DNA of 64,000 nucleotides from Chryseobacterium sp. IHB B 17019 (GCF_001456155.1 NZ_CP013293.1:2418001-2482000), one strand, 5' to 3'. Positions 27,272-36,809 are shown, numbered from the stretch's first letter. The notes: generated from the sequence alone by a model not told the origin. Numbers and translations are program-made.

Positions 27272-29080
27272 TTAATTTCTTAATTTCATGTTATAAAGCT
27301 TTTCCCAGACTGCAATGTTGTAGAGACGCCATTCCAGTTCACGATCTGCTATAAAGGTAAATTTCTTTTTTGAGATTTCCTGTATGATTTTTGAATTATT
27401 GATGGTTTCTAGAATTTTTTCAGATCTCGGCCACCAATGGTCTACTGGTGCATCAAAGCCTATCTTTTTTTTATTGTAAGTAATTTTATTTGGTAAATAT
27501 TTTTCTAAATTTTTCCTTAGTATATATTTTGACCATCCATTTTTTATCTTATATTCATTATTTATAGATAAACATACTTCAACCAAATTATAATCTAGAA
27601 AAGGCAATCGGGATTCTATTGAATAACTCATGGAGTTTTTATCTTCCCACTTTAAAAGTTCCGGTAATTGATCTCTTAAAATTTCATCTTTTTGAAGACT
27701 AAATATATCTCCATAAGATTTTTTAAAAGCTATGTTAAACTCAAAATCTTTAGCATATTTTGTTTTTAAAAAAGAGCCATTCTTTCTCATCCAAATTTTT
27801 CTTACATAAAAAGAAGAAAAAAATAGATACAATTGAAAAAACTTTAGTACTGAAATGCTGTAGTGATTTTTTATTTTGGATAGAAGTCGTAATTTTCTGA
27901 ATATATTTTGGTTTTTCAGATAAGCTATAACATATTTATTGTATCCTAATAAAATTTCATCTGCACCTTGACCGTCCAAAAGTACTTTAACACCTAATTT
28001 ATTGGCTTCTTTCATTAAGAATTTCTGCATATAGATTGAGATTCCTCCAAAAGGCTCCTCATGTTTTAAGATTACTTCTTCGAAAGTATCTTTAAATTCA
28101 TCAGTTTCCGGAACAACAATATCGTGTTTTATACCTAAAGAATGAGTCGTAATATCTGAAAGCTCGCTCTCATCAATTTCCTTATCTATAGCTCCGACTG
28201 TAATTGCCACAAGATCTAGTTTTTTCTGCGATGCATTCATAGCCTTGTTTATAATAGAAGCAACATATGCACTATCCAAGCCTCCGCTCAGTGCTGTTCC
28301 CATTTTAACATCCGATCTGAGTCTTAGTTTTATAGATTTTTCAAATTCTTTCTCAAAAATATTTATTGATTCATTGAGAGTCAAATTATTAATTTCTTTT
28401 TTGAATTCAACATTATAATATCTATATATCTTAAATTTATTGCTTGTGAGGCAATACACAAGATTGTGTGCACCCGGGAGCTTTATTATTCCTGTGAAAA
28501 AGGTTTCATCACACTGCTCAGATTTATTTACCGTCAAATACTGTAATAATACTTGAATATTTACTTCTTCAATCTTTTCTATTTCTAAAATAGGTTTTAT
28601 TTCTGATGCAAATACAAATTTAGTCTCATCTGTATAGTAGTAAAAGGGTTTGATACCAAACCTATCCCTGGAACAGAATAATTTATTATTTTTAATATCG
28701 AAGATGGCAAAGGCCCACATACCATTGAATTTCTTAACGCAGTCTTCTCCCCAATAGTCATAAGAGGCGAGTAAAACTTCTGTATCCGAAGCGGTTTTAA
28801 AGGAATACCCGTTTTTTTCAAGCTCTTCTTTTAATTCAATATAATTATAAATAGCACCATTAAATACTAAAACCTGCTTGTCTTCTAAAAAAAAGGGTTG
28901 GTTTGCAGATTCACTGATATCAATGATAGAGAGTCGCCTGTGACCCAATCCCAAATTATTATTTATATAAAAACCCTCTGCATCCGGCCCTCTGTGCGAC
29001 ATTTTATCTGTCATTTTTTTTAGAAACTCTTGGGATACAATAGTTCCTTTTTTATAAATTATCCCTGAAATACCACACAT
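27272..29080 (-). CDS. asnB: AsnB-type glutamine amidotransferase (probable sugar uronamide synthesis)
   Basis: The 602-residue product has an N-terminal glutaminase domain with Cys2 as nucleophile (MCGISGIIYK; 'MSHRGPDAEGF'; 'FNGAIYNYIEL') and a C-terminal ATP-pyrophosphatase domain with 'ALSGGLDSAYVAS', 'LLDGQGADEILLGY' and 'ESRLPFLDYNLVEV'. The family is asparagine synthetase B. Inside O-antigen loci such proteins (for example WbpS) are thought to amidate the carboxyl of hexuronic acids, which fits the UDP-GlcNAcA-derived sugar made by this locus. Free asparagine synthesis cannot be excluded from sequence. Confidence 0.88.
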   Translation of the reverse strand: MCGISGIIYKKGTIVSQEFLKKMTDKMSHRGPDAEGFYINNNLGLGHRRLSIIDISESANQPFFLEDKQVLVFNGAIYNYIELKEELEKNGYSFKTASDTEVLLASYDYWGEDCVKKFNGMWAFAIFDIKNNKLFCSRDRFGIKPFYYYTDETKFVFASEIKPILEIEKIEEVNIQVLLQYLTVNKSEQCDETFFTGIIKLPGAHNLVYCLTSNKFKIYRYYNVEFKKEINNLTLNESINIFEKEFEKSIKLRLRSDVKMGTALSGGLDSAYVASIINKAMNASQKKLDLVAITVGAIDKEIDESELSDITTHSLGIKHDIVVPETDEFKDTFEEVILKHEEPFGGISIYMQKFLMKEANKLGVKVLLDGQGADEILLGYNKYVIAYLKNQNIFRKLRLLSKIKNHYSISVLKFFQLYLFFSSFYVRKIWMRKNGSFLKTKYAKDFEFNIAFKKSYGDIFSLQKDEILRDQLPELLKWEDKNSMSYSIESRLPFLDYNLVEVCLSINNEYKIKNGWSKYILRKNLEKYLPNKITYNKKKIGFDAPVDHWWPRSEKILETINNSKIIQEISKKKFTFIADRELEWRLYNIAVWEKLYNMKLRN

Positions 29081-29081
29081 A

Positions 29082-29846
29082 TTATTTTTGCCTTAAGCCT
29101 TCTTTTTCTTCAAAAGAGGGGTAGTTTATTAAAACAGCTTTGTATACACCTTTAAATACAAACAAACTACCTGCTGCAACTCCAATAATTCCGTGCTTGT
29201 CTATTACTTTTTTTATATCGTTTAATGATCCTGCCCCACCTAAAACAGTGAGCGGCAGAGAGATTTTTTCTCTTACATTATCAATTAACCCCATGTCATA
29301 GCCTTTCATTACTCCATCCTGGTCAATAGAATTGACAATAATTTCCCCGGCACCTAGCTTTTGGGCTTCTTCTGCAAATTTGAACGGATTGATCCCAGTA
29401 GATTTTTTCCCATTATGTGTAAAGACCTCATAACCTCCAAAAAGTTTCTTTTTGACATCTAATACAACTATTACACTTTGTGACCCTACTCTATCTGCAA
29501 TCTGTGTGATCAATTGCGGGTTTTGCAGTACAGCAGAAGAGAGTGCTATTTTTTCGATACCCAGTCCGAAAATTTTTTGTGCCTGCTCTACCGTTTTTAC
29601 TCCTCCTCCGTAGCAAAGCGGCATTCTTGACTGGTTAGCAATTCTTTCAATAAGACTATAATTCGGCTCCAGATTTCTAGCGGTTGCATCTATGTCGAAG
29701 ATCGCCAGCTCATCCACTTCTTTTTCGTTGAAGATTCTTACTGCATTAATTGGATCTCCCACGTATTTGGGATTTTTAAAATTGACAGTTTTTACGAGTC
29801 CGTTGTCTTGTATCAGAAGGCTAGGTATAATTCTAGGTCTTAGCAT
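29082..29846 (-). CDS. HisF-like subunit of a sugar amidotransferase system
   Basis: The 254-residue TIM-barrel protein is homologous to HisF, the cyclase subunit of imidazole glycerol phosphate synthase. In place of HisF 'CLDV', whose Asp11 is catalytic, it has 'PSLLIQD' with Leu at position 11; the later 'VVLDVKKK' and 'SIDQDG' Asp residues are kept. Loss of Asp11 argues against histidine synthesis. With the adjacent HisH-like glutaminase and WbpG-like ligase it matches the Pseudomonas wbpG/hisH2/hisF2 set, where the pair is thought to supply ammonia to make an acetamidino sugar. It lies 1 base from asnB. Confidence 0.88.
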   Translation of the reverse strand: MLRPRIIPSLLIQDNGLVKTVNFKNPKYVGDPINAVRIFNEKEVDELAIFDIDATARNLEPNYSLIERIANQSRMPLCYGGGVKTVEQAQKIFGLGIEKIALSSAVLQNPQLITQIADRVGSQSVIVVLDVKKKLFGGYEVFTHNGKKSTGINPFKFAEEAQKLGAGEIIVNSIDQDGVMKGYDMGLIDNVREKISLPLTVLGGAGSLNDIKKVIDKHGIIGVAAGSLFVFKGVYKAVLINYPSFEEKEGLRQK

Positions 29847-29861
29847 TTGTGTTTAAGCGTA

Positions 29862-30476
29862 TTAAAGTTTAGCAAAATTATGTAACAATATTTCGCCATA
29901 ATGATGACTTTTTTCAGGATGGAATTGTATTCCGTATTTATTTTCATGATGAGCTGCTGAGGCAAATTCTCCTCCATAATCTGTAACAGCCATGATATCT
30001 TCCTGATTATTGCATTGAAAATAATAAGTGTGTAGGAAGTAGAATATAGAATCATTTTCCAAACCTGTAAACAGCTCCATATCTTTTATAGGTTTCACGT
30101 CGTTCCATCCCATGTGTGGAAGTCTGGTTACCTGATTGATTTTCGTTTCATCAAATTTTTTTACAGTGGCATCTATCCATTTTAGTCCTTCCAATTTACC
30201 TTCATCACTATTATTGGCCATCATTTGCATGCCTACACAAATTCCTATAACAGGAATTTTTTGATTTAATACCAATTCATCGAGTTTATCTCTCATTCCT
30301 GAGTTATTCAGTTGGGTCATGGCATGGTCGAAATGACCAACTCCCGGAAGAATTAATTTTTGTGCATCCTGTAAATCTTCTTTTGTTTTTGCAATTTTTA
30401 CGGGAACATCAACTCTTTTGTAAACATTAACAAAAGCATTTATATTTCCAACACCATAATCAATAATTGTTATCAT
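29862..30476 (-). CDS. HisH-like glutamine amidotransferase
   Basis: Class I glutaminase of 204 residues releasing ammonia from glutamine. The triad is visible: Cys80 in 'GICVGMQM', with His186 and Glu188 in 'FHPEKS'. 'YGVGNINAF' and 'LPGVGHFDHAM' are typical of HisH. It overlaps wbpG by 4 bases and precedes the HisF-like gene, so it probably supplies ammonia through the HisF-like barrel to WbpG. The rest of a his operon is absent. Confidence 0.9.
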   Translation of the reverse strand: MITIIDYGVGNINAFVNVYKRVDVPVKIAKTKEDLQDAQKLILPGVGHFDHAMTQLNNSGMRDKLDELVLNQKIPVIGICVGMQMMANNSDEGKLEGLKWIDATVKKFDETKINQVTRLPHMGWNDVKPIKDMELFTGLENDSIFYFLHTYYFQCNNQEDIMAVTDYGGEFASAAHHENKYGIQFHPEKSHHYGEILLHNFAKL

Positions 30477-31615
30477 CTGAATAATCTTTTTTCTAAACCT
30501 AGCTTCTGCATAGCCTGTGCGCCAAGCTTTATAATTCCCATTTTGTTTTTATAATCTTTATAGGTTTTGTTTTCACCCTCAAAAATATGTTGTAGTTCTT
30601 CTTTTGTAAGATCTAGTTTATTAGCTACATATTCAAACTCTTTCTGTAAAAATTCTTCTGACAGCTCTGGTCTTGAAACTCTGTCTAAAGCCTCTTCTCT
30701 GGTCATCTGCCCGGTAAGGATTAATGACGAAAAGTGTGCTTTTCTTTTCTGATATCCAAATTTTCTCGGCAGCCAGTAATCTTCATAGAATCTTGTAAAT
30801 CTGGATTCATGATGTTTGTGCTGAAAGGGCTCCCATCCAAATTTTTCTGTCAAAAGATCTTCCGCTTCTTTTTTATTATATGGAACTAGATTTAATGGCT
30901 TAAATACTTCCATTCCATAGACATATTTGTAATATATTTTATAGGAAAGAATATCCACCAAAGGAAAAGTTTTAAGAGGCTTTTTCCCAAATTTGGAGTG
31001 TATATCTTTTACTAAAGTGGTATCAATTCCTGGAAAGCCACCCCATTCTTCCGGCTCTCTACAGCATTCTGTGGAGAAATTTCCGCCCGTAAGAACGTAA
31101 TTTATCTTATGCTTCTTAGCAAATTTATAAAGTCCTGAGAAAAAAGCATAATCCTGTGGTAGATCCTGATCGGCAATCTGAGATTTGAGAAATGCAACCT
31201 GAAGGTCTTTCATTTCTTCCCAGTTGATTACTTCTGTAAATAAATCTAAATTAAGCCCATTGATTAACTTTTCAATATTTCCAACTGCTTTATCTGTATT
31301 CCATCCTGCATCTACGTGGAAAATAAGAGGACGAATTCCCATAATTTCTTTAGCTACATAGGCAGCATAAGAACTGTCTAACCCTCCACTTAAACCAATA
31401 ATACAATCAAAATCTTTATTTTTTGAAGTTTTTTTTATTTTATCAGCGATCTTCATTAATTCTTCATATCCTCGCTCATCCGTGTGCCAATTGGGTTCTA
31501 TATTTTCTTTAAAATTTGTATAATAATCACTTTCACCTTTATCATTAAAGATGATATTCGGATCTGTAGTGTCCATAATGGTTTTTGTACAGATTTGATA
31601 GGCTCTATTATTCAT
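30473..31615 (-). CDS. wbpG: N-acetyl sugar amidotransferase WbpG
   Basis: PP-loop ATPase of 380 residues that, with HisH- and HisF-type partners, converts an acetamido to an acetamidino group (in P. aeruginosa on the 2,3-diacetamido uronic acid; relatives PseA/LegA family act on nonulosonic acids). The pyrophosphatase loop 'LSGGLDSSY' (about 75-83), N-terminal 'QICTKTIMDTTDPNIIF', 'TGGNFSTECCREPEEWGG' and the 'FGYQKRKAHFSSLI' region are diagnostic. It fits the wbpA-wlbA-B-C genes in the same locus, so UDP-GlcNAc3NAcA or a derivative is the likely substrate. Confidence 0.92.
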   Translation of the reverse strand: MNNRAYQICTKTIMDTTDPNIIFNDKGESDYYTNFKENIEPNWHTDERGYEELMKIADKIKKTSKNKDFDCIIGLSGGLDSSYAAYVAKEIMGIRPLIFHVDAGWNTDKAVGNIEKLINGLNLDLFTEVINWEEMKDLQVAFLKSQIADQDLPQDYAFFSGLYKFAKKHKINYVLTGGNFSTECCREPEEWGGFPGIDTTLVKDIHSKFGKKPLKTFPLVDILSYKIYYKYVYGMEVFKPLNLVPYNKKEAEDLLTEKFGWEPFQHKHHESRFTRFYEDYWLPRKFGYQKRKAHFSSLILTGQMTREEALDRVSRPELSEEFLQKEFEYVANKLDLTKEELQHIFEGENKTYKDYKNKMGIIKLGAQAMQKLGLEKRLFR

Positions 31616-31629
31616 TTATGTTTTATAAT

Positions 31630-33276
31630 TTATTTTTTGCTAATTTCATCATAATTCCCAAATGCTGTTTTGTCAAATGAAGACTTCATATCATTCAAAG
31701 AGTTTTTTTCTAATAATAATTTTGGGAAAAAAGAGTTTGTTATTTTCAAATTTTCCACGCTTTTCCCTACGATTTTAATGTTATCCCAACCTCTTGTATT
31801 ATTAATCAAAACATTTGATGCTAACTTATTATTTCCATCACTTTCTACACAATAGATTAATGTAGCATTCATAGCACCGACTTTTTTTAAGTTGAATGAA
31901 TCTACATTAATGTTCATTTTATTTAACTGAAAGATAGAATTCTTAATCGTTAGCACACCAAAAACATCAGGATTCTTATTTGTATCAATAATTATCGTAC
32001 CTGTAAGCCTGATTTCAGGATAAGATATAAATTTCTTTCTTATTTCTGGTTGATAGATTATAAAAATTTTTGATGCATTAGATTTTATTTTGGGAGAAGA
32101 TATCTCCAAAATATCGGGCATCTTAATTTCCTGTTCGGGAGAATTTTCAAAATTCGCATTTGGAGTAGTACCTGCAAAAATATAGATATCTGATGATAAT
32201 TCACTCGTAAAGGAGGGTTCTATTATTTTTACCTTACCTCCTAAAAAAGGTGTATCCTCTCTAATCCCCAATAAAATTCTAGCTGTTCCTACGACAATAG
32301 GTTTGTTAATTGTAATGTTATTTCCTGCAAATTGAAATGCAGCCCCTCCTTCGGCAGCAGATATAGTGACAGCATCTGCTACAAAATTATCAGTCCAATG
32401 ATCATCTATTCCATCAGAAAAATACCCATTCTTAATTGTTACATTAAATGTATTTCTTCCTGTGTATGCGTGACGGCAATTTGTGATTCTTCCTCCTGTG
32501 ATTCTAAATTCACGCGATGAATAATTGGCAATTCCATATCCACTTCCTGCTTTGTAAAAGCCATTTATAACAGGATTTTCCATAACAGTATTATAGTTTG
32601 TGGCATTTTCAAATCCCACAGATAGCTTGAATTTTGTTTGATTTCTAATCTGAAGAAAAAGAAATTTCATATTGTCTCTATAATTCCTTATAAATGCGAG
32701 TCCATCATCATTACTCATTTCATCTCCAACAATAACAACATTTAGATTTTTAGCAATTCTTTCATCACTTAATTTGAATTCAATTATATTTATGTTTCCC
32801 TCATAGGCATAGCTGGTAAGATTTGAAACATCTTGACTTTGTAAAAGAAATTCATTCTTAAGATAAGGTGCATTGTCTTTTCTATTGGTCAGAATTTGTG
32901 AAGAATTAATAAAATAAACATGCTTGTCTTTAACAAATGATAATTTTTGAAACTTCTCAATTTTTTTGTTGTAATTAATTTTTCTGCCTTCATCATCTCT
33001 GACAAAATCAATACCGGCATCTTTGAATTTAGTATCTATAATAATTCTTGCTTCTCCTAAAACATTAACTTTGCATTTAATTCTTTTATTAATATAAATA
33101 TCTTTATCAATTATTAAATCTATATTGTTTGCATTACAATATAAAAACATTTCATCTACATTCTTCCATTGTGATGATCTTGTGACTTGATTAAAACCGT
33201 TAACTTCATGAAAGGTTTTCCCTTTATGGCATATGGACAAAAAAAACCCTAATAATAAAATTATGTTAAAACGCAT
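31630..33276 (-). CDS. Secreted right-handed beta-helix-like protein
   Basis: The 548-residue product has a signal peptide (hydrophobic core 'ILLLGFFLSI'). The rest alternates short beta-strands with Asn-rich turns in irregular repeats of about 20-25 residues ('NFVADAVTISAAEGGAAFQFAGNNITINKPIVVGTAR', shown in pieces elsewhere), which suggests a right-handed parallel beta-helix as in pectate-lyase-like proteins. I cannot name a family or catalytic site. It lies 14 bases upstream of wbpG and 1 base after the glycosyltransferase gene. A role in cutting or modifying the polysaccharide, or in surface display, is only inferred. Confidence 0.6.
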   Translation of the reverse strand: MRFNIILLLGFFLSICHKGKTFHEVNGFNQVTRSSQWKNVDEMFLYCNANNIDLIIDKDIYINKRIKCKVNVLGEARIIIDTKFKDAGIDFVRDDEGRKINYNKKIEKFQKLSFVKDKHVYFINSSQILTNRKDNAPYLKNEFLLQSQDVSNLTSYAYEGNINIIEFKLSDERIAKNLNVVIVGDEMSNDDGLAFIRNYRDNMKFLFLQIRNQTKFKLSVGFENATNYNTVMENPVINGFYKAGSGYGIANYSSREFRITGGRITNCRHAYTGRNTFNVTIKNGYFSDGIDDHWTDNFVADAVTISAAEGGAAFQFAGNNITINKPIVVGTARILLGIREDTPFLGGKVKIIEPSFTSELSSDIYIFAGTTPNANFENSPEQEIKMPDILEISSPKIKSNASKIFIIYQPEIRKKFISYPEIRLTGTIIIDTNKNPDVFGVLTIKNSIFQLNKMNINVDSFNLKKVGAMNATLIYCVESDGNNKLASNVLINNTRGWDNIKIVGKSVENLKITNSFFPKLLLEKNSLNDMKSSFDKTAFGNYDEISKK

Positions 33277-33277
33277 C

Positions 33278-34423
33278 TTATAATAATTTTAAATAAGCCT
33301 CTCTTAATTTAGATTTGTGAATATTATAATCATAATTCTCTAAGAAAAACGTTCTTAATTTTTGCTTATCTATTGTTTCTATATTATCTATACATTTATT
33401 TATAATTTCCATTAATGCTGGTACATCATAATAATCTATGGCCCATCCAAAATTATTGGAAACTATTTCCTGTGCTACATCCTTTTGCCCCAAACTTACT
33501 ACTACCGGTGTGCCCACCATGAGACAATCATAATATTTTGTAGGTAATGCATATACATTATTCTTAAGTTTCGGATCATATAATTGGGGTACAAGCAATG
33601 CTTCTTTCATTATTGTTAAAGCATCAAGATAAGGAATCTTTTTTAAATACATGACGTTATTGTGCTTTTTAAAAAAATTCAAATGATTTTCATCTCTTAT
33701 ATCTCCTGCAAAAACAAACAATAGTCTGGGATCATTCTGCCTTATAAGATCAAAAAGTATTTTCTCTCCTCGAGTTTCAGAAAAATAACCGATTACAGGA
33801 ATTATAAATTTATCTTTGGGTAGATTATATTTCAAATAAATATCATTTTGTACAAGTGTTTTAAAACTATCTTCAGTTGAGTTTGGAAGGACTAAAAACT
33901 TGTCATTTTTTAATTTAAATAGCCCATAATATATAAAATACTGCCTATCCGGAAAAATTACAAAATCAGAAAATTTTATAAACAAATTATCTATAAACCG
34001 AATAATAAAATTAATAATTTTATTTACTCTATAACTATCTGCAGCATAATCTCTTGGATCATATATAACTTTACATTTCCAATTAGCACAATATTTATAG
34101 ATAAGTGCGGGAAATATTGTGTAAAATGTAAATGCAACTAAAAAATTGGATTTATTTTCCAACAATTTTCTAAATAACCACCATTGAAATTTCACAAACA
34201 ATAAAAGTGTCGATAAGCTTCTGGGACTTGCTGTTTCTTTAAAAGCATCAAATTTCAGATCTTTATACATGTCTTCTTTTGGAGGATTTCTTTCCTGTCC
34301 CAAGCGAGCCCAATAAAGAAATTTGATTTCTTCAAATATATCTTTCGAAGCCTTCAAAACTCTTATATTAGTCGTAGTTGAGTCAAAATAATCAGCAAAT
34401 AAGAACAATCCTTTTTTCATCAA
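33278..34423 (-). CDS. GT-B glycosyltransferase of the polysaccharide locus
   Basis: The 381-residue product starts 'MMKKGLFLFADYFDSTTTNIRVLKA', has 'KVIYDPRDYAADSYR' in the middle, and a donor-binding half with 'VIGYFSETRGEKILFDL', 'LLFVFAGDIRDE' and 'YALPTKYYDCLMVGTPVVV', as in GT4-like enzymes. The acceptor and donor are not evident. With the WbuB-like enzyme it is one of only two recognisable non-initiating transferases here, so it may add the uronic acid or another amino sugar. It overlaps the Wzy-like gene upstream by 4 bases. Confidence 0.82.
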   Translation of the reverse strand: MMKKGLFLFADYFDSTTTNIRVLKASKDIFEEIKFLYWARLGQERNPPKEDMYKDLKFDAFKETASPRSLSTLLLFVKFQWWLFRKLLENKSNFLVAFTFYTIFPALIYKYCANWKCKVIYDPRDYAADSYRVNKIINFIIRFIDNLFIKFSDFVIFPDRQYFIYYGLFKLKNDKFLVLPNSTEDSFKTLVQNDIYLKYNLPKDKFIIPVIGYFSETRGEKILFDLIRQNDPRLLFVFAGDIRDENHLNFFKKHNNVMYLKKIPYLDALTIMKEALLVPQLYDPKLKNNVYALPTKYYDCLMVGTPVVVSLGQKDVAQEIVSNNFGWAIDYYDVPALMEIINKCIDNIETIDKQKLRTFFLENYDYNIHKSKLREAYLKLL

Positions 34424-35556
34424 TTTTTGTTTAACAGTATATTATATCTTTTATTAGAAAAGTGATTATACATTCCCACACAAAATCCTATTAAGGGGTA
34501 TGTATATTGTTTTGAAAATACGGCTACAATAAATATAGTTAGTGCAAATCCCAGAAAAAGAACATCTTTTTTTTGAGCATGTTCTACATAAATAATTTTT
34601 AATGCCTCAAAAAGAATAAAAGTTAAAGATAAAAAGAGAACTAAGAAGCCAAAAAGTCCCAGATCAACCCAAGCCGATAGGATATTATGTATATATTTTC
34701 CTTCCTCATAATTACCATATTTACCAAAAATAATATTATTTTTAATGGTATTTAAACCTTCATTAAGAAATTCCTTTCTTTCAATCCATGATTCATCTTT
34801 TTCCAAATTAAATAGTACAGTTACTTTTTCTAAACCTATAAAATTCAAAATATCTTTTCCGATCAGTAAAAAAATTAAGAACAATAGAGTCAATACAATT
34901 AATAAGATTACTCTTATTTGTCTTGGACGAGAAAAGATTTCAAAAATTACAATGATAAATAAAAGTGAAATCATTTCGGTCCTGGCGCCAATTATATTCA
35001 GGCACACCATACTTAACACAAAACAAATATTTTTTAAAATCCGGTTTTCCAGCATAAATATGGGCAGTGAGAGTATAAAATAACACATGCCTATACCTTG
35101 ATAATTCAAACTTACCAAAAGAAAATCCCAAAAATTCATTATGAAATTTCTGTTGTAAAGAATAAATAAGGTAGAAACCAGAAACGCAGCCACTCCAACT
35201 TTCTTAAACAGTGTATTGGAAAAGTCAATCTTCAGAGCCAAGATATATAAAGTCAATAAAACAATAATATTTGATACATGTCCTTTTACTAGTTCGCTAT
35301 TTGAAGATGTATAATTATTTACTAAGGTAACACTGAACAAAAACAAAAAAAGGTAAAAAAAAAGGATAGGCTTACCTAAGGCAATTCCTTTTACATCATT
35401 ATTTATGAAAATCAAAAACGGGAGAGACAAACTACAGGACAAGAATATCCATCCAAACGGCAATTCTCCTATCACCTCCATAGATACTAAAACAGTAATT
35501 GGAGTATAAACAAAAAAAATTAAATTAAAAAAAAATGTCACAAGTTTGCTGTGCAT
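34420..35556 (-). CDS. Second Wzy/WaaL-family membrane protein
   Basis: The 378-residue product has about ten membrane segments, the motif 'NIIGARTEMISL' and a periplasmic loop followed by 'YIHNILSAWVDLGLFGFLV', typical of O-antigen polymerase/ligase proteins. The locus thus contains two such proteins (see 23409-24671). It overlaps the glycosyltransferase gene by 4 bases. Polymerase versus ligase cannot be decided from sequence. Confidence 0.8.
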   Translation of the reverse strand: MHSKLVTFFFNLIFFVYTPITVLVSMEVIGELPFGWIFLSCSLSLPFLIFINNDVKGIALGKPILFFYLFLFLFSVTLVNNYTSSNSELVKGHVSNIIVLLTLYILALKIDFSNTLFKKVGVAAFLVSTLFILYNRNFIMNFWDFLLVSLNYQGIGMCYFILSLPIFMLENRILKNICFVLSMVCLNIIGARTEMISLLFIIVIFEIFSRPRQIRVILLIVLTLLFLIFLLIGKDILNFIGLEKVTVLFNLEKDESWIERKEFLNEGLNTIKNNIIFGKYGNYEEGKYIHNILSAWVDLGLFGFLVLFLSLTFILFEALKIIYVEHAQKKDVLFLGFALTIFIVAVFSKQYTYPLIGFCVGMYNHFSNKRYNILLNKN

Positions 35557-35750
35557 GATCTGATTAAGTATTTATAAGTTTGTAGTCATAATCACTAAAT
35601 ATTGGTGACATCTTGTTTAAACCATGCTCTTTGCATTGTGACTGTTGCTTTATTGGTAACATATGATTTATATTCATAAATGAGGAAAATATTTTATCTA
35701 AATCTTTTTAGGTCTATGATTGTCTAATTATTTTGGAATTTATACATATA
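35557..35750. other. 194-base spacer bounding the acyl-chain gene set
   Basis: This is the largest gap inside the polysaccharide locus and separates the acyl-chain genes (upstream on the minus strand) from the Wzy-like gene. A 37-codon minus-strand ORF (35564-35677) is present but has no recognisable features. No clear terminator or TANNTTTG promoter is seen. Confidence 0.5.
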
Positions 35751-36809
35751 TCATAAATAATCTAGTCTGACTTTTATATAATTACCCATCAATACAGACT
35801 GGCAGCATAAGATATATCCTTCCCCCACTTCTTCTTCTGTAAGAGCCAGATTTTTTTTCATTCTTATCTCTCCTTCTACCAACTGTCCAACACATGTAGA
35901 ACATATGCCCTTTTTACAGGAATAGGGCAATTCTAATCCATTTTCTGCTGCAATTTCTAAAATACTTTTCTCTGTTTCATCGTATTCAAAAGAATACAAT
36001 TTATCTTCAACGTCTATCTCCAAAATCCCCTTTGACCTTTCTACTTCTTCATTACCATCATTAACCAAAGAACTTGTCTCAAAAATCTCGAATTTAAGCC
36101 TTTCTTTCGGAACATCCAATCCTTGTAGTATATTTTTAGAACTCGTAATAAATTCCTCTTTTCCACATAACAAAAAATAGGTATCCTGTATGTTAATATT
36201 ATTCTGTAATAGAATAGAATTAATTAAATCCTTTCCTATACGTTCAGGAGATTCATCTTTTTCCTGAGTGTAATTAAAATATAGTCTAACATTTGTATAT
36301 TTCTCTTCAATATCTTTTAATTGGTGTAAAAACATAGTCTGAGCTTTCGTTTTATTTCCGTATATTAAAGAAAAAGTATTCTTTTTCGAAGAATTTTTCA
36401 GAAAATATTTCAACATTGAAAAAACAGGAGTGATTCCACTGCCTGTAACCAATGCAACGATATCTTTAGCTTTGTAAATTTCGTCTTGCAGCCAAAAATG
36501 ACCATATGGTCTGCTAACCTCAATAATAGAATCTTTCACTAGATTGTCTAATAAAAAATTAGATACTTTCCCTTCCTCTTGTCGTTTGATACCAAATTTT
36601 ATAGATATTCTATCTGGTAGGGAGCATATGGAATAACTTCTAATATATTCTTCATTGTTTATTATAACTCTTATATTAATATATTGACCCGGAATAATTT
36701 TAAAAACAGAGCTTTCCACTTTGCGAATATCACATTCGAATACCTTTGAATCTATACTCTCTGTTGTAACGGAAATTATTTTAAGTGGATAAAACATGCT
36801 CATTTTCAT
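35751..36809 (-). CDS. FNR/2Fe-2S ferredoxin reductase for the Rieske oxygenase
   Basis: NAD(P)H-dependent electron-transfer flavoprotein of 352 residues. An FAD domain carries 'RSYSICSLP' (about 58-66), an NAD(P) domain carries 'VTGSGITPVFSML', and a C-terminal plant-type [2Fe-2S] ferredoxin has Cys298, Cys303, Cys306 (CKKGICSTC) and a distal Cys at 335 or 336. The layout matches PaaE/CntB-type reductases that feed oxygenases, so it is the probable partner of the Rieske protein at 38880-39965. The annotated ATG overlaps the deacetylase-like gene by 29 bases; in-frame ATGs at 36803 and 36797 would shorten the overlap. Confidence 0.88.
   Translation of the reverse strand: MKMSMFYPLKIISVTTESIDSKVFECDIRKVESSVFKIIPGQYINIRVIINNEEYIRSYSICSLPDRISIKFGIKRQEEGKVSNFLLDNLVKDSIIEVSRPYGHFWLQDEIYKAKDIVALVTGSGITPVFSMLKYFLKNSSKKNTFSLIYGNKTKAQTMFLHQLKDIEEKYTNVRLYFNYTQEKDESPERIGKDLINSILLQNNINIQDTYFLLCGKEEFITSSKNILQGLDVPKERLKFEIFETSSLVNDGNEEVERSKGILEIDVEDKLYSFEYDETEKSILEIAAENGLELPYSCKKGICSTCVGQLVEGEIRMKKNLALTEEEVGEGYILCCQSVLMGNYIKVRLDYL

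Noticed and set aside
26035..27283. Plus-strand frames opposite fnlA and the cupin gene
   Set aside because: They lie opposite strongly conserved genes and encode no recognisable protein.
29082..30476. Histidine biosynthesis genes hisF and hisH
   Set aside because: No other his genes are nearby, the HisF-like protein lacks the first catalytic Asp, and WbpG adjoins, which fits an acetamidino-sugar system.
35564..35677. 37-codon minus-strand ORF in the spacer before the Wzy-like gene
   Set aside because: It has no signal, membrane segment or recognisable motif, and short ORFs are expected by chance in AT-rich DNA.
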